Origin: Buchnera aphidicola (Meitanaphis flavogallis)
Lineage (GTDB): Bacteria > Pseudomonadota > Gammaproteobacteria > Enterobacterales > Enterobacteriaceae
Assembly (NCBI GenBank): GCA_039830035.1
Contig: CP140038.1
Span: 496,001 to 560,000 of the forward strand
DNA length: 64,000 nucleotides
Reading direction: 5' to 3'
This document shows positions 10,711 to 23,109 of the stretch, piece after piece. Position numbers and translations under genes: made by a program. The notes below the pieces were generated by a model, which was not told the origin of the DNA, did no database searches, and worked only from the letters and a program-made list of their open reading frames with translations. How positions within the stretch are numbered: the stretch's first letter is position 1; each line of letters begins with the position of its first letter.

Positions 10711-10894
10711 AACCAATAAAAGATTTTAAAATATTAATTAATATAATAATAATTATCTTTCCATTACAAAATTTTATATAAATATTAATTTTACTTTATA
10801 AAACTATTAAATATACAGCATATACTACATATAATAATATTAGTTGTTAACATTAAATATTCTTGATAGTTATATCATAATAGGAAATTAAAAA

Positions 10895-11227
10895 ATGTTT
10901 TCTAAAAACGGACTAAATGGCTTAACAAAACAAGCAAAAGAAATACAAAAAAAAGTAGCACAGATACAAAAAGAAGTATCTACTATAGAAGTCACTGGAG
11001 AGTCTGGAGCAGGAATTGTAAAAGTAACATTAGTTGGTGCAAATAATTGTAAAAGAATAGAAATAGACTCAACACTCATAGTACAACATGAAAAAGATGT
11101 ATTAGAAGATTTGATAGTAGCAGCTTTTAATGACGCAGTAAGACGCATATCAGAATTACAAAAACAAAAAATGTCTTCTATTTCGTCAGATATACCATTT
11201 TTAAACGAATTAAATATTACTTTTTAA
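10895..11227 (+). CDS. ybaB: Nucleoid-associated protein, YbaB/EbfC family
   Basis: This 110-residue protein matches E. coli YbaB (109 residues), a small dimeric DNA-binding protein of the nucleoid. The family signature is clear in the central part (VTGESGAGIVKVTLVGANNC) and in the C-terminal DLIVAAFNDAVRR. A coiled-coil-like N terminus is rich in Lys and Gln. The start is preceded by TAGGAAATTAAAA. In E. coli the order is dnaX-ybaB-recR-htpG; recR is absent here and a 233-base gap without recognisable genes leads to htpG. Confidence 0.95.
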   Translation: MFSKNGLNGLTKQAKEIQKKVAQIQKEVSTIEVTGESGAGIVKVTLVGANNCKRIEIDSTLIVQHEKDVLEDLIVAAFNDAVRRISELQKQKMSSISSDIPFLNELNITF

Positions 11228-11460
11228 AAATATACATTATATAAATTCATATTTTTATTATATCATAAATTACGATATAGAATTTCAAAGTAGGCTAAAA
11301 CACCAAACTTATACGATTAACCCAAAGTTAAAATACCTTATTATTAGCAACAAAATGACTTTTTATTATAATTTCTATAACATACATATCTACTACAGTA
11401 TTTAAACTTAACATAAGTTACATTAAAAAAATATTATTCGTACTTATCAAGAGATTTTTT

Positions 11461-13338
11461 ATGAATGCAAACAAAAAAGAAATACATGAATTTCAATCAG
11501 AAACTAACAAAATACTACATTTAATGATTCATTCTCTATATTCTAATAAAGAAATATTTTTAAGAGAACTCATTTCTAATGCATCAGATGCTATTGATAA
11601 ATTAAAATTTAAATCTATATCTTCACCAGAACTATACGAAAAAGACACAAAATTACATATTAGACTATACATGGATAAAAAAAATAATAGTCTAATAATT
11701 AGTGATAATGGAATAGGAATGACATATCAAGAAATAATTGATAATCTAGGAACGATAGCAAAATCTGGAACAAAGCTATTTTTAAAATCTTGTGAAAAAT
11801 CTGTTCAAGAAAAAAATAATTTTATTGGACAATTTGGAGTAGGATTCTATTCAGCATTCATTGTATCTAAAAAAATAACAGTAAAAAGTAGATTTGGTGG
11901 TTTAAATGAAAGTGAAGGTGTATTATGGGAATCTGAAGGAAAAGGAAAATACGAAGTTAGCAAAATTAATAAAAAACACAGGGGAACAAAAATAACTTTA
12001 TATTTAAAACCACAAGACACTTGTTTCTTAGAACTATGGAATATAAAAAACATTATCAATAAATATTCCAATCACATTTCTGTTCCAATAGAAATTAATG
12101 TATACGATGAAAAAACAAAAATTAGTAAATGGGAACAAATAAATCAAGCAAAAGCATTATGGACTTTAAAAAAATCTGACATAACAGATGAGGAATACAA
12201 AAATTTTTATAAACAACTTACTAACGATTCTGATGATCCAATTACATGGACTCATAACAAAGTAGAAGGTATTCAGGAATATACAATTTTACTATTTATT
12301 CCTTCAAAATCAGCTTGGGATATCTGGAATAAAGACAATAAACATGGTTTAAAACTATATGTAAAACGCATATACATTATGGATAATGCAGAACAATTTT
12401 TACCCAACTATTTACGATTTGTAAAAGGAATCATTGATTCAGACAATTTACCATTAAATGTTTCTCGAGAAATATTACAAAATCATACAATTATTTCAAA
12501 ATTGAAAACAACACTAACAAAAAGAGTACTAAAACTACTACATGATCTTTCTAAAAATGTTGATTCTTATAAATTGTTTTGGTCCCAATTCGGTTTAATA
12601 TTAAAAGAAGGTCCTGCTGAAGACCCTAAAAATCGCGAGATAATTGCTAATATTTTACGATTTCATTCCATGAAACAAAATTCTTCGGAAAATATGATTT
12701 CCTTGCAAAATTACATTGATAACATGAATAAAAAGCAAGAAAAGATTTATTTTATTACAGCAGATAGCTATTCTTCAGCTATAAATAGTCCTCACTTAGA
12801 ATTTTTTAAACGAAAAAACATCGACGTATTATTACTTGTTGACAAAATTGATGAATGGATGATGAATTATTTAACTGAATTTGATGGAAAGTTATTTCAA
12901 TCAATTAGTAAACACGATGAATCTATTGAAAAACTAAACGAAAATTCCGATGAATTGCAAAAAAATTTACATTCCAACATGGAATCTCTATTAGATAAAA
13001 TAAGAAATATACTAAAAGATAAAATAAAAGATGTAAGATTCACTTATAAGTTAACACACACTCCTGCCATGGTTATTACAGATTCTCATGATATGACTAC
13101 TCAAATGGCAAAACTTTTTTCTGCTGCAGGACAATCTGTTCCTAAAATAAAATATATTTTCGAAATCAATCCAAAACATGCATTAATTCAAAAAATCAAT
13201 AAAGAACAAAACGAAGAAAAAATGAAAAACTGGATAAAAATATTATTTGATCAATCGCTTCTTGCGGAAAAAAATACTTTAGAAAACCCTAGTAAATTTA
13301 TAACTAGAATAAATAATTTTTTAATAAATTGCAATTAA
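11461..13338 (+). CDS. htpG: Chaperone protein HtpG (bacterial Hsp90)
   Basis: HtpG is the cytoplasmic Hsp90-type ATP-dependent chaperone. The 625 residues equal the E. coli length (624). The GHKL ATPase motifs are intact: ELISNASDAIDKL, the nucleotide-binding DNGIGM and the lid glycine motif GQFGVGFYSAF. The middle domain carries the ATP-contacting arginine region (LPLNVSREILQ), and the C-terminal dimerisation domain is complete. The ATG follows CAAGAGA. E. coli htpG is under the heat-shock sigma factor; I found no convincing sigma-32 promoter by eye in the 233 bases upstream. Confidence 0.98.
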   Translation: MNANKKEIHEFQSETNKILHLMIHSLYSNKEIFLRELISNASDAIDKLKFKSISSPELYEKDTKLHIRLYMDKKNNSLIISDNGIGMTYQEIIDNLGTIAKSGTKLFLKSCEKSVQEKNNFIGQFGVGFYSAFIVSKKITVKSRFGGLNESEGVLWESEGKGKYEVSKINKKHRGTKITLYLKPQDTCFLELWNIKNIINKYSNHISVPIEINVYDEKTKISKWEQINQAKALWTLKKSDITDEEYKNFYKQLTNDSDDPITWTHNKVEGIQEYTILLFIPSKSAWDIWNKDNKHGLKLYVKRIYIMDNAEQFLPNYLRFVKGIIDSDNLPLNVSREILQNHTIISKLKTTLTKRVLKLLHDLSKNVDSYKLFWSQFGLILKEGPAEDPKNREIIANILRFHSMKQNSSENMISLQNYIDNMNKKQEKIYFITADSYSSAINSPHLEFFKRKNIDVLLLVDKIDEWMMNYLTEFDGKLFQSISKHDESIEKLNENSDELQKNLHSNMESLLDKIRNILKDKIKDVRFTYKLTHTPAMVITDSHDMTTQMAKLFSAAGQSVPKIKYIFEINPKHALIQKINKEQNEEKMKNWIKILFDQSLLAEKNTLENPSKFITRINNFLINCN

Positions 13339-13426
13339 TAACTAAAACAAAAATACACACTATATAAAATTTATTTATATTAATTATTAACAATAAAACA
13401 AATTTTTAAACTCTAAAGGCATAAAA

Positions 13427-14065
13427 ATGCGTATTGTTTTACTTGGAGCACCAGGATCAGGCAAAGGAACACAAGCTACATTCATCGCAAAACGATATCG
13501 TATTCCAATCATATCAACTGGAGAAATACTAAGAAAATTGATACAAAATAACACTTTAATAAGCAAAAAAATTAAAAATACCATTCATAATGGAAAGTTA
13601 ATTTCAGATAATATAGTCACACAATTAGTAAAAAACAATATTTCCCAAATAAATTGTGATTTAGGATTCGTGCTTGACGGGTTTCCACGAACCATATCTC
13701 AAGCACAAATAATTAAAAAAGAAAAAATACTTATTAATTACATCTTTGAATTAAAAATACCAAATGAAATGATTCTAAAACGCATTCAAAAAAGAAGAAA
13801 TAACTCAATTTTAAAAACAACAGATAGTAATATAGAAGAAAAAAATCCACATCTCAAAAACAAAAACTATAAAAATGTAGTTCATAGATATGACGACAAT
13901 GAATTGATTATTAATACAAGATTAGAAGAATATAAAAAATTTACAATACCTCTTATAAATTACTTTAATAATAACTCAATTATAAAAAAAATTAAATTTT
14001 ATACTATAGATGGGACTAAAACTATATCGGAAATTAATGAAGAAATTAAAAATATTTTAGATTAA
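13427..14065 (+). CDS. adk: Adenylate kinase
   Basis: Adk catalyses ATP + AMP = 2 ADP and is essential for nucleotide balance. The 212 residues (E. coli 214) show the P-loop GAPGSGKGTQ at about 7-16, the AMP-binding LDGFPRT and the DGTK segment near the C terminus. The LID region (about residues 122-158) has diverged strongly: the E. coli motif RVYHVKFNPP is not recognisable and is replaced by an Asn/Lys/Ser-rich sequence, although two arginines in the HRYDD and NTRLEEY segments align with E. coli catalytic arginines. It follows htpG as in E. coli. The function is inferred to be kept because the core is intact. Confidence 0.95.
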   Translation: MRIVLLGAPGSGKGTQATFIAKRYRIPIISTGEILRKLIQNNTLISKKIKNTIHNGKLISDNIVTQLVKNNISQINCDLGFVLDGFPRTISQAQIIKKEKILINYIFELKIPNEMILKRIQKRRNNSILKTTDSNIEEKNPHLKNKNYKNVVHRYDDNELIINTRLEEYKKFTIPLINYFNNNSIIKKIKFYTIDGTKTISEINEEIKNILD

Positions 14066-14113
14066 TAATATTTTTTTATAAAAATAATTTATACATCTTA
14101 CATAATACTTTCT

Positions 14114-14187
14114 TGCGCTCTATAGGATTTGAACCTATGACCTACGGCTTAGAAGGCCGTTGCTCTATCCAACTGAGCTAAGAGCGC
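14114..14187 (-). tRNA. argU: tRNA-Arg (anticodon TCT)
   Basis: The minus strand folds as a tRNA with acceptor arms GCGCTCT and AGAGCGC, D-loop TAGCTCAGTTGGATAGAG, anticodon TCT in the loop CTTCTAA, and T-loop GGTTCAAATCC. It is nearly identical to E. coli argU. The 3' CCA is not encoded (the sequence after the discriminator A is AGAA), so CCA must be added enzymatically. It decodes AGA, a preferred Arg codon in this AT-rich genome. It occupies most of the otherwise empty 312-base gap between adk and folD. Confidence 0.97.
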
Positions 14188-14377
14188 AATTTTTACTAGA
14201 AATTACAACAAACGCAATTACTAATTTTTAGAAAAAAATTAATTATTAAAAAAATAAAATATGTTCATATTTAAATGTATACCTTATAATAATATTATAT
14301 ACCATTAATTTTATTAACAGAACACTTTTTTTTATTTCTAAAAAAAATAAGTAAAAAAACTAAATCGAGTTCATTTA

Positions 14378-15235
14378 ATGTTTAAAAAAATTCTAAACGG
14401 ACAAAAAATCTCCAATAAAATACAAAAAAAAATACAAAAAAAAGTAAATCAAAGAACAAAAGAAGGAAAAAGACCACCAGGACTAGCAGTAATATTAATA
14501 GGATACCATATGGCATCAAAAATTTATGTTGATAAAAAAAATATAGCTTGTAAAAAAGCAGGATTTTTTTCAAAAATATGGCACTTTTCTGAAAATGTTC
14601 AAGAAAATAAAATAATTAATCTAATAAAAATTTTAAATAACGACCCCAATATTGATGGAATTTTAGTACAATTACCTATCCCTAAACATATTAATATTAA
14701 AAATGTATTTAACAAAATTAATCCCAATAAAGATGTAGATGGATTTCATCCTTACAACATAGGTTGTTTATGCCAAAAAATTCCCCGATTACGCCCTTGT
14801 ACTCCACTAGGGATAATTACAATGTTAAAATATTATAAAATTAATATAAAAGGTCTGCATGCTGTTATAATAGGAGCTTCTAATACAGTAGGTAGACCAA
14901 TGAATTTAGAACTATTATTATCTGGTTGTACTACTACAATTACTCATAGATTTACAAAAAATCTTAAACACTTTGTTAAACAAGCAGACTTAATAGTCAT
15001 TGCAATAGGACAAGAAAAGTTTCTACAAGGAAAATGGATTAAACCAGGAGCGATAATAATCGATGTAGGAATTAATAGACTTAGAAATGGCACAATAGTA
15101 GGAGATGTAGATTTCGAATCAGCTATTTTAAACGCATCATATATAACCCCTGTTCCAGGAGGAGTTGGACCTATGACTGTAGCAACATTACTGCAAAACA
15201 CTTTAAAAGCTTGTATAGAATATAGTTCAATCTAA
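14378..15235 (+). CDS. folD: Bifunctional methylenetetrahydrofolate dehydrogenase / cyclohydrolase FolD
   Basis: FolD interconverts 5,10-methylene-, 5,10-methenyl- and 10-formyl-tetrahydrofolate in the cytoplasm, feeding one-carbon units to purine synthesis and to formylation of initiator tRNA. The 285 residues match E. coli (288). The catalytic Tyr and Lys lie in ASKIYVDKK, the substrate loop is [10 protein letters not shown], the conserved DVDGFHPYN follows, and the NADP fold has [12 protein letters not shown]. The C-terminal signature [15 protein letters not shown] is intact. The 5' end is very rich in A (several runs of 6-8). It supplies the donor for Fmt encoded about 8 kb away. Confidence 0.97.
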   Translation: MFKKILNGQKISNKIQKKIQKKVNQRTKEGKRPPGLAVILIGYHMASKIYVDKKNIACKKAGFFSKIWHFSENVQENKIINLIKILNNDPNIDGILVQLPIPKHINIKNVFNKINPNKDVDGFHPYNIGCLCQKIPRLRPCTPLGIITMLKYYKINIKGLHAVIIGASNTVGRPMNLELLLSGCTTTITHRFTKNLKHFVKQADLIVIAIGQEKFLQGKWIKPGAIIIDVGINRLRNGTIVGDVDFESAILNASYITPVPGGVGPMTVATLLQNTLKACIEYSSI

Positions 15236-15282
15236 AATGTTAAATAAAAATCTGAAAACTTATACTACTTGTTATCAAAAAA

Positions 15283-16686
15283 TTATTTTACTTTCCTCCA
15301 AAAAGTATTACATTTTGAATCTTCTACAACAACACCTAAACTTAATAAATGTCTTCTTATTTTATCCGATTTAATCCAGTTTTTTCTTTTTCGCGCCCCT
15401 TCTCGCTCTTTTATTAAAAAATTAATGTTATTTATTTCATCAGGACAAAATTGATTAATTTTTTTTAAAAAATCCTCAGGATCTTTTAATAAAATACCCA
15501 AAACACTACCTAACTCCCTCAATTCATTAGCTAACATTAAAATTTTATTATCATTGTTATGATAACTTAACTTTAAAACATTTATTTTGTGAGATATTTT
15601 GGATAATATAGATAAAGCACTAGGAGTATTAAAATCATTATCTAACGCCGCATGAAATTCTACTTTAAATAAATAATAATCTATATTACATGATATAGAA
15701 AAATCAATATTTCTTAAAGATAAATATAACTTTTGTAATAATCGATTGGATTTATTTAAATTTTTTTCGCAAAAATGCAAAGGATGACGATAATGCGTTG
15801 ATAGTAGAAAAACACGAATACTCTCCGAGTCATATTGAGTTAAAAGATCTTTTAAAAGAAAAGCATTTCCTAAAGATTTAGACATTTTTTGATTTTTAGT
15901 AATAACTAATTCAGTGTGCATCCAATGACCTACGGAAAATTCTCTATTAATACAACTTGATTGCGCAAATTCATTTTCATGGTGAGGAAACAATAAATCC
16001 TTTCCTCCACCATGAATATCAATTCTATCTTTAAAAATAGATGTACTCATAGACGAACATTCAATATGCCATCCAGGACGTCCTATACCCCATGGAGAAT
16101 TCCAAAAACACATTTCATTTTCTTTTACAATTTTCCATAAAACAAAATCTAGTGGATTACGCTTGTTCATATTCTTAGATATACGCGCTCCAACTTTTAA
16201 TTTATTTATACATTGATGGGAAAGTAATCCATAACTTGGACATCTATCAATAGAAAATATTACATCGCCATTATGTGATATATATGCATAGTCATGCTTT
16301 AATAATTGTGAAATGAATTTAATAATAATATCTATATTCTCTGTAGCACGAGGTTCATAATCTGGACAAATAATATTTAAGTCTAAAAAATCTTTATTCA
16401 TTTGATTAATCATACGATTAGATAAATCTAAAATAGTTTCATTATTTTTCATAGATTGAAAAATAATTTTATCATCAATATCTGTAATATTGCGTACATA
16501 CTGCAAATCATAACCACAATAACGTAAATAACGTGACACTACATCAAAAAATACAAAAGTTCGACCGTGACCAACATGACAAAAATCATATGTAGTCACA
16601 CCACATACGTACATACTAATTTTTTTATTTAAATTAAATTTTAACGTTTCATATTTCCGAGTAAAAGAGTTAAATATATTCAACAT
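15283..16686 (-). CDS. cysS: Cysteine-tRNA ligase
   Basis: CysS charges tRNA-Cys. The 467 residues (E. coli 461) begin MLNIFNSFTRKYETL, as in E. coli MLKIFNTLTRQKEEF. The class I motifs are present: the HIGH-type sequence HVGHGRTF near residue 37 and KMSKS in QKMSKSLGNA. The zinc site typical of CysRS is seen through Cys28 in VCGVTTYD, a second Cys in HIECSSM, and the HHENEFAQS segment. The gene is convergent with folD (48 bases between stop codons). Upstream is a 434-base AT-rich spacer shared with the divergent ybeD. Confidence 0.97.
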   Translation of the reverse strand: MLNIFNSFTRKYETLKFNLNKKISMYVCGVTTYDFCHVGHGRTFVFFDVVSRYLRYCGYDLQYVRNITDIDDKIIFQSMKNNETILDLSNRMINQMNKDFLDLNIICPDYEPRATENIDIIIKFISQLLKHDYAYISHNGDVIFSIDRCPSYGLLSHQCINKLKVGARISKNMNKRNPLDFVLWKIVKENEMCFWNSPWGIGRPGWHIECSSMSTSIFKDRIDIHGGGKDLLFPHHENEFAQSSCINREFSVGHWMHTELVITKNQKMSKSLGNAFLLKDLLTQYDSESIRVFLLSTHYRHPLHFCEKNLNKSNRLLQKLYLSLRNIDFSISCNIDYYLFKVEFHAALDNDFNTPSALSILSKISHKINVLKLSYHNNDNKILMLANELRELGSVLGILLKDPEDFLKKINQFCPDEINNINFLIKEREGARKRKNWIKSDKIRRHLLSLGVVVEDSKCNTFWRKVK

Positions 16687-17120
16687 GATAATTATCTTTT
16701 AAAATGAAAAAATTACATTATGTATATATAATTAATGTTTATATTAAAACATCCATGCTATAATATTACGGATTTTAAAGTAATATGATAAAACAATTAA
16801 AAAACTAAAACATTATTAAAAAATAAAATATTATGCATTTTTTAAAAAATTATTGTATACACAAAAACCTATTCATCTATATTATTTAATATATAAAATT
16901 TATCATTTAATATTACATTAATGTAATGTTTTATAGCTATAAGAATAACTAAAATAGTTATAAACTAATTTTTCACTAATATATACATTATTTTTATCTT
17001 CAAAATAGTAACAATGCTAATAAAGTAATAAACTATAAATATAACTGTTTCTAAAAATAGAAATTGTCTACTATCTATTAGTAAAATAAAATATTACAAA
17101 ATCTAAATATAGGAACGGAT
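16687..17120. other. AT-rich spacer between divergent cysS and ybeD
   Basis: No gene or RNA was recognised here. It must contain promoters for cysS (minus) and ybeD (plus). Two short inverted repeats are visible: ATTACATTAATGTAAT at 16912-16927 and ATAACTA-AAA-TAGTTAT at 16945-16961. At this base composition short palindromes are expected by chance, so I give them no function. The ybeD start is preceded by TAGGAACGGAT. Confidence 0.5.
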
Positions 17121-17384
17121 ATGAAAAATAAACTTGAAAAAATGTTACAATTTCCTTGTTTATTTACTTATAAAGTAATTGGATTAGCTCAACCTGAACT
17201 GATCGATCAAATAGTAAAAGTAATTCAATGTAGATTGCCAGGTGATTATACTCCACAAATAAAATCTAGCAATAAAGGAAATTATCTATCTGTTTCTATT
17301 ACAATTTTTGCTAGTAGTTTTGAACAAATAGAAAGCTTATATCATGAACTAAGTAATATTAACATAGTTCGAATGGTACTATAA
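17121..17384 (+). CDS. ybeD: DUF493 family protein YbeD
   Basis: The 87-residue protein is collinear with E. coli YbeD, also 87 residues. Shared segments include [33 protein letters not shown] and the C-terminal NIVRMVL. The family (DUF493) is a small ferredoxin-like fold without an established biochemical role; in E. coli the gene lies near lipB and dacA, which are not next to it here. The strong conservation of length and sequence in such a reduced genome suggests a maintained function. Confidence 0.93.
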   Translation: MKNKLEKMLQFPCLFTYKVIGLAQPELIDQIVKVIQCRLPGDYTPQIKSSNKGNYLSVSITIFASSFEQIESLYHELSNINIVRMVL

Positions 17385-17473
17385 ATACAATTTTAAAACA
17401 ATATGTTTCCATAAAATAAAAAATTTTATATTAAAAAAATAAAAAACCTGCATTTTTTGTAAATATTAAAATA

Positions 17474-17500
17474 TGTAATGCAGCAATAAGCTGCATTACA
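17474..17500. terminator. Bidirectional terminator between ybeD and cspE
   Basis: A perfect 10-bp stem (TGTAATGCAG / CTGCATTACA) with the 7-base loop CAATAAG lies between the convergent ybeD (+) and cspE (-). A-rich sequence precedes and follows the arms. The position between two convergent 3' ends supports a shared terminator. Confidence 0.65.
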
Positions 17501-17534
17501 AAATTTAAAATATCTATAAAAATCTTAACAAATA

Positions 17535-17744
17535 TTATAAACTAATAACATTAGCCGCTGATGGCCCTTTTGCTCCTTCGGTAATTTCGAATTCAACACT
17601 TTGACCTTCTGATAAAGTTTTAAATCCGTTGCTCTGGATAGCTGAAAAATGAACGAAAACATCTTTGCTTCCATCTTCGGGAGTAATGAAACCAAACCCT
17701 TTAGATTCATTAAACCACTTCACATTACCTTTAATCTTAGACAT
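17535..17744 (-). CDS. cspE: Cold-shock-like RNA-binding protein CspE/CspC type
   Basis: This 69-residue protein is a single cold-shock domain that binds single-stranded RNA and acts as an RNA chaperone and antiterminator. RNP1 (KGFGFI, about 15-20) and RNP2 (VFVHF, about 29-33) are intact and the length is that of E. coli CspE. The assignment to cspE rather than cspC rests on its place next to ybeD, as in E. coli, and is not certain from sequence alone. A coding sequence this conserved stands out from the AT-rich surroundings. The rRNA terminator lies about 240 bases upstream on the same strand. Confidence 0.93.
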
Positions 17745-17982
17745 CTATATTACCTTCAAATGAAAATATACACTAAACTTAAGTAACAAGCTAGTACAAC
17801 GATGATTGATTATTTTTATTTTTAACTTTAATAAAACATTATTAGTACAAAAAATAAAAATATTAAACTAAAGTAAATAGATAAAGTATTATCTATTTCA
17901 GATAAATACTAATCTACTTTTTAATATTGTAATATTATACAATATAATACTATTTTATATTGATTTCAAAATTATATATAAA

Positions 17983-18010
17983 AAAAAATCCGAAACAATT
18001 CGGATTTTTT
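17983..18010 (-). terminator. Rho-independent terminator of the 23S-5S operon
   Basis: A 12-bp perfect stem (AAAAAATCCGAA / TTCGGATTTTTT) with a 4-base loop lies directly after the 5S gene, followed on the minus strand by further T residues (positions 17982-17981). The GC-containing core next to the T-run is typical of an intrinsic terminator. Confidence 0.85.
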
Positions 18011-18011
18011 A

Positions 18012-18131
18012 CAACCTGGCAATTTCCTACTCTCACACAGGGAATCCCTGTACTACCATCGGCGTTGAAATGTTTCACTTCTGAGTTCGACATGGTTTCA
18101 GGTGGTACCATAACACTATTTTTACCAGGTT
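18012..18131 (-). rRNA. rrf: 5S ribosomal RNA
   Basis: The minus strand aligns with E. coli 5S rRNA over 120 nt. It begins AACCTGGTAAAAATAG and ends TTGCCAGGTTG, with the conserved internal stretches GTCGAACTCAGAAGTGAAAC and GCCGATGGTAGT and loop-E region GAGAGTAGG. The ends pair to form helix I. It lies about 105 bases after 23S with no tRNA between, and is followed at once by a strong terminator. The ends were set by alignment with E. coli. Confidence 0.97.
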
Positions 18132-18236
18132 GTTTAAAATATTTGAATATTGAATATATTGATATTTAAATAATCAAAATCGGATTACAAGAAAAAATTA
18201 TATATTAAAAGATTATTTAAACATCTCTGGTGTTGT

Positions 18237-21165
<2,929 letters not shown>

Positions 21166-21338
21166 TTACAACCCACAGATGTCTATTTTTATCGTTTAAT
21201 ATAAATTTTCTTGCGTCCGAATTTTTAAAGAGCTTAACTTACTATTTAATATAAAATATTTACAAACATCGTACAAATAAAATTAAGGATAACATATTAA
21301 AATTGTATAGTATACAAATAATTTTAATATTTTACAAC

Positions 21339-21411
21339 TGTCCCCTAGGGGATTCGAACCCCTGTTACCGCCGTGAAAGGGCAGTGTCCTAATCCTCTAG
21401 ACGAAGGAGAC
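21339..21411 (-). tRNA. gltT: tRNA-Glu (anticodon TTC)
   Basis: On the minus strand the acceptor arms GTCTCCT and AGGGGAC pair with one U-G wobble at the fourth pair. The anticodon is TTC within CCTTTCAC and the T-loop is GGTTCGAATCC. The sequence closely matches E. coli tRNA-Glu of rRNA operons. No CCA is encoded after the discriminator A. It precedes 23S by about 170 bases and heads the split rRNA unit. Confidence 0.96.
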
Positions 21412-21476
21412 TCGTAATTGAAAAATAAAATATTAAACTAATATAATAATTTAAATTTTATGTTCTATGTATATCT

Positions 21477-21504
21477 ATGTTACATAACGAAAAAAAAGAG
21501 TCAA
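21477..21504 (-). promoter_or_regulatory. Candidate promoter of the tRNA-Glu-23S-5S unit
   Basis: Reading the minus strand, TTGACT (21504-21499) and TAACAT (21482-21477) are separated by 16 bases and lie about 65 bases upstream of the mature tRNA-Glu. The -35 matches five of six consensus bases and the -10 is weaker. It is the best sigma-70-like pair in the aroE-tRNA gap and would start transcription of an rRNA unit detached from 16S. Prediction by eye only. Confidence 0.5.
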
Positions 21505-21564
21505 GAGTTTTTTGCAAATTTTTAATTTTGATAAAATAATTTGTTAATAAAAAAGTATTTAGAA

Positions 21565-22392
21565 CTAACATTTTCGTAATTGAAAAATAACTGAATCAAT
21601 TTCTGGAAAAATACCATGCCACAAATAAAAAGAATATGCAGCCTGACTTACTAACATTCCTAACCCATCAGAAAACATAAGCGCACCGAAATTTATGCAC
21701 CAAGATAAAAAGGGAGTATATATATTTTCGGAATAATTAATATCATAAAAATAAACTTTTTTATCCATTAAATGAACAATAGAATTCCAATAACTATTCA
21801 TTTGTACATTTGAAGTAGCATTAATTATCAAATGAAATGAACTGTGTTTTATACTTTTATTTGAAATTGTAAAAATAGATCCAAACTTTTTGAAATCATT
21901 TACTAATTTTATTGCACGATTTATAGTTCTGTTTACAACAAAAACATTACAACCATAAGATAATAACGAAAAAATTACTCCACGAGCAGCACCTCCAGCA
22001 CCTATTACTAAAATATTATCATTCTTTTTGATAAATTTTAAACGCTGTAAATCATATAAAATACCTTTGCCATCAGTATTATCCCCCAAAATTCTACCAT
22101 TTGAAAATTTTTTTAAAGTATTAACTGATTTCGAAGATTCAGCATGATTAGTTAATTCATCTGACATCAAAAATGCTTCTTCTTTAAATGGAATAGTTAC
22201 ATTAGCTCCAATACCTTTAAACAAAAAAAAATGAGTTATAAATTCTCTAAATTTACCTAATGGAACTAATGTATGATCATAACTATGAAATACTCCGGTT
22301 TGTTTAGAAAATAACCAATGGATATAAGGCGATTTTGTGTTATTAATAGGATTTCCAAAAACTGAAAATTCACTCGAATGTTTTTTAAGCAC
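21565..22392 (-). CDS. aroE: Shikimate dehydrogenase (NADP+)
   Basis: AroE reduces 3-dehydroshikimate to shikimate, the fourth step from DAHP toward chorismate. The 275 residues match E. coli (272). The N-terminal substrate-binding motif is FGNPINNTKSPYIH, the catalytic Lys lies in NVTIPFKEEA, the catalytic Asp in LGDNTDGKG, and the NADP-binding fold in VIGAGGAARGV; the C-terminal GLGMLVSQAAYSF is conserved. It overlaps the end of tsaC by 8 bases, as expected for a translationally coupled pair. Together with aroB and aroK in this window it supports aromatic amino acid provision to the host. Confidence 0.97.
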   Translation of the reverse strand: MLKKHSSEFSVFGNPINNTKSPYIHWLFSKQTGVFHSYDHTLVPLGKFREFITHFFLFKGIGANVTIPFKEEAFLMSDELTNHAESSKSVNTLKKFSNGRILGDNTDGKGILYDLQRLKFIKKNDNILVIGAGGAARGVIFSLLSYGCNVFVVNRTINRAIKLVNDFKKFGSIFTISNKSIKHSSFHLIINATSNVQMNSYWNSIVHLMDKKVYFYDINYSENIYTPFLSWCINFGALMFSDGLGMLVSQAAYSFYLWHGIFPEIDSVIFQLRKC

Positions 22393-22951
22393 GACGTATT
22401 AATTTCCCATTCATAAGATTTATAATTTTAGAAGGACGAATGTTATTACCTAATGTTCCGTAAAAAATTGGAAAATTTTTTCCGAATTGTTCTATAACTT
22501 CTTCATATGTTTTGCATGGTACTAAACCAGAGCGATTAGCACTAGTAGATATTATGGCTTTTCCAAACGTATTGCACAATTTTCGAATAGAAATATGCGA
22601 ACTAATACGAACTGCTAAAAATTTAGATCTTCCAGTTAACCAACATGGTACGGAAGACCTTGCTGGTACTAAAAAAGTAATAGGTCCAGGCCAACTATTT
22701 GACATTATACTTTTATGATAAAAAGACAATTTATATTCAGAAATATATAATTGAATTTGACTATAACAAGACGCAACCAATATAAATCCTTTACTCCACT
22801 TTCTATTTTTTAATTGAAGTAATTTTTCTACTGCATCCTGATTATTTGGATCACATCCTAATCCGAAAACTGATTCTGTTGGATAAGCTATAACATCACC
22901 ATTTTTTAATCTCTTTATACATTCTAATAATGACGAACTATTTACCATCAT
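22385..22951 (-). CDS. tsaC: Threonylcarbamoyl-AMP synthase TsaC (YrdC)
   Basis: TsaC makes threonylcarbamoyl-AMP from threonine, bicarbonate and ATP for the t6A37 modification of ANN-decoding tRNAs. The Sua5/YrdC motifs are clear: VIAYPTESVFGLGCDP, SWPGPITFLVPA, LAVRISSH and IISTSANRSG. The frame is open further upstream (to 23020), but that segment is hydrophobic and has no counterpart in E. coli TsaC (190 residues); starting at the ATG at 22951 gives 188 residues and a matching N terminus. A second ATG follows immediately, so 22948 is equally possible. It overlaps aroE by 8 bases. Confidence 0.93.
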   Translation of the reverse strand: MMVNSSSLLECIKRLKNGDVIAYPTESVFGLGCDPNNQDAVEKLLQLKNRKWSKGFILVASCYSQIQLYISEYKLSFYHKSIMSNSWPGPITFLVPARSSVPCWLTGRSKFLAVRISSHISIRKLCNTFGKAIISTSANRSGLVPCKTYEEVIEQFGKNFPIFYGTLGNNIRPSKIINLMNGKLIRRA

Positions 22952-23109
22952 ATTTTGTTTCAAAATTAATAAACCTATTACTAAAAATTTTAATAAAAAA
23001 ATACATTTAAAACAATCCATACTATTTTAGAATTATTACTTTTAATTCAAAAAAAATTGTTTATAATACAAAGTAAGATTAAATTAAAATAAAAATATTT
23101 AAAATAATT

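Noticed and set aside
16912..16961. Short palindromes upstream of ybeD as operator sites
   Set aside because: Arms of 7-8 bases are expected many times by chance in sequence of this composition.
22952..23020. N-terminal signal-like extension of TsaC
   Set aside because: TsaC is cytoplasmic and the E. coli protein starts at the later Met; the extension is a chance open frame.
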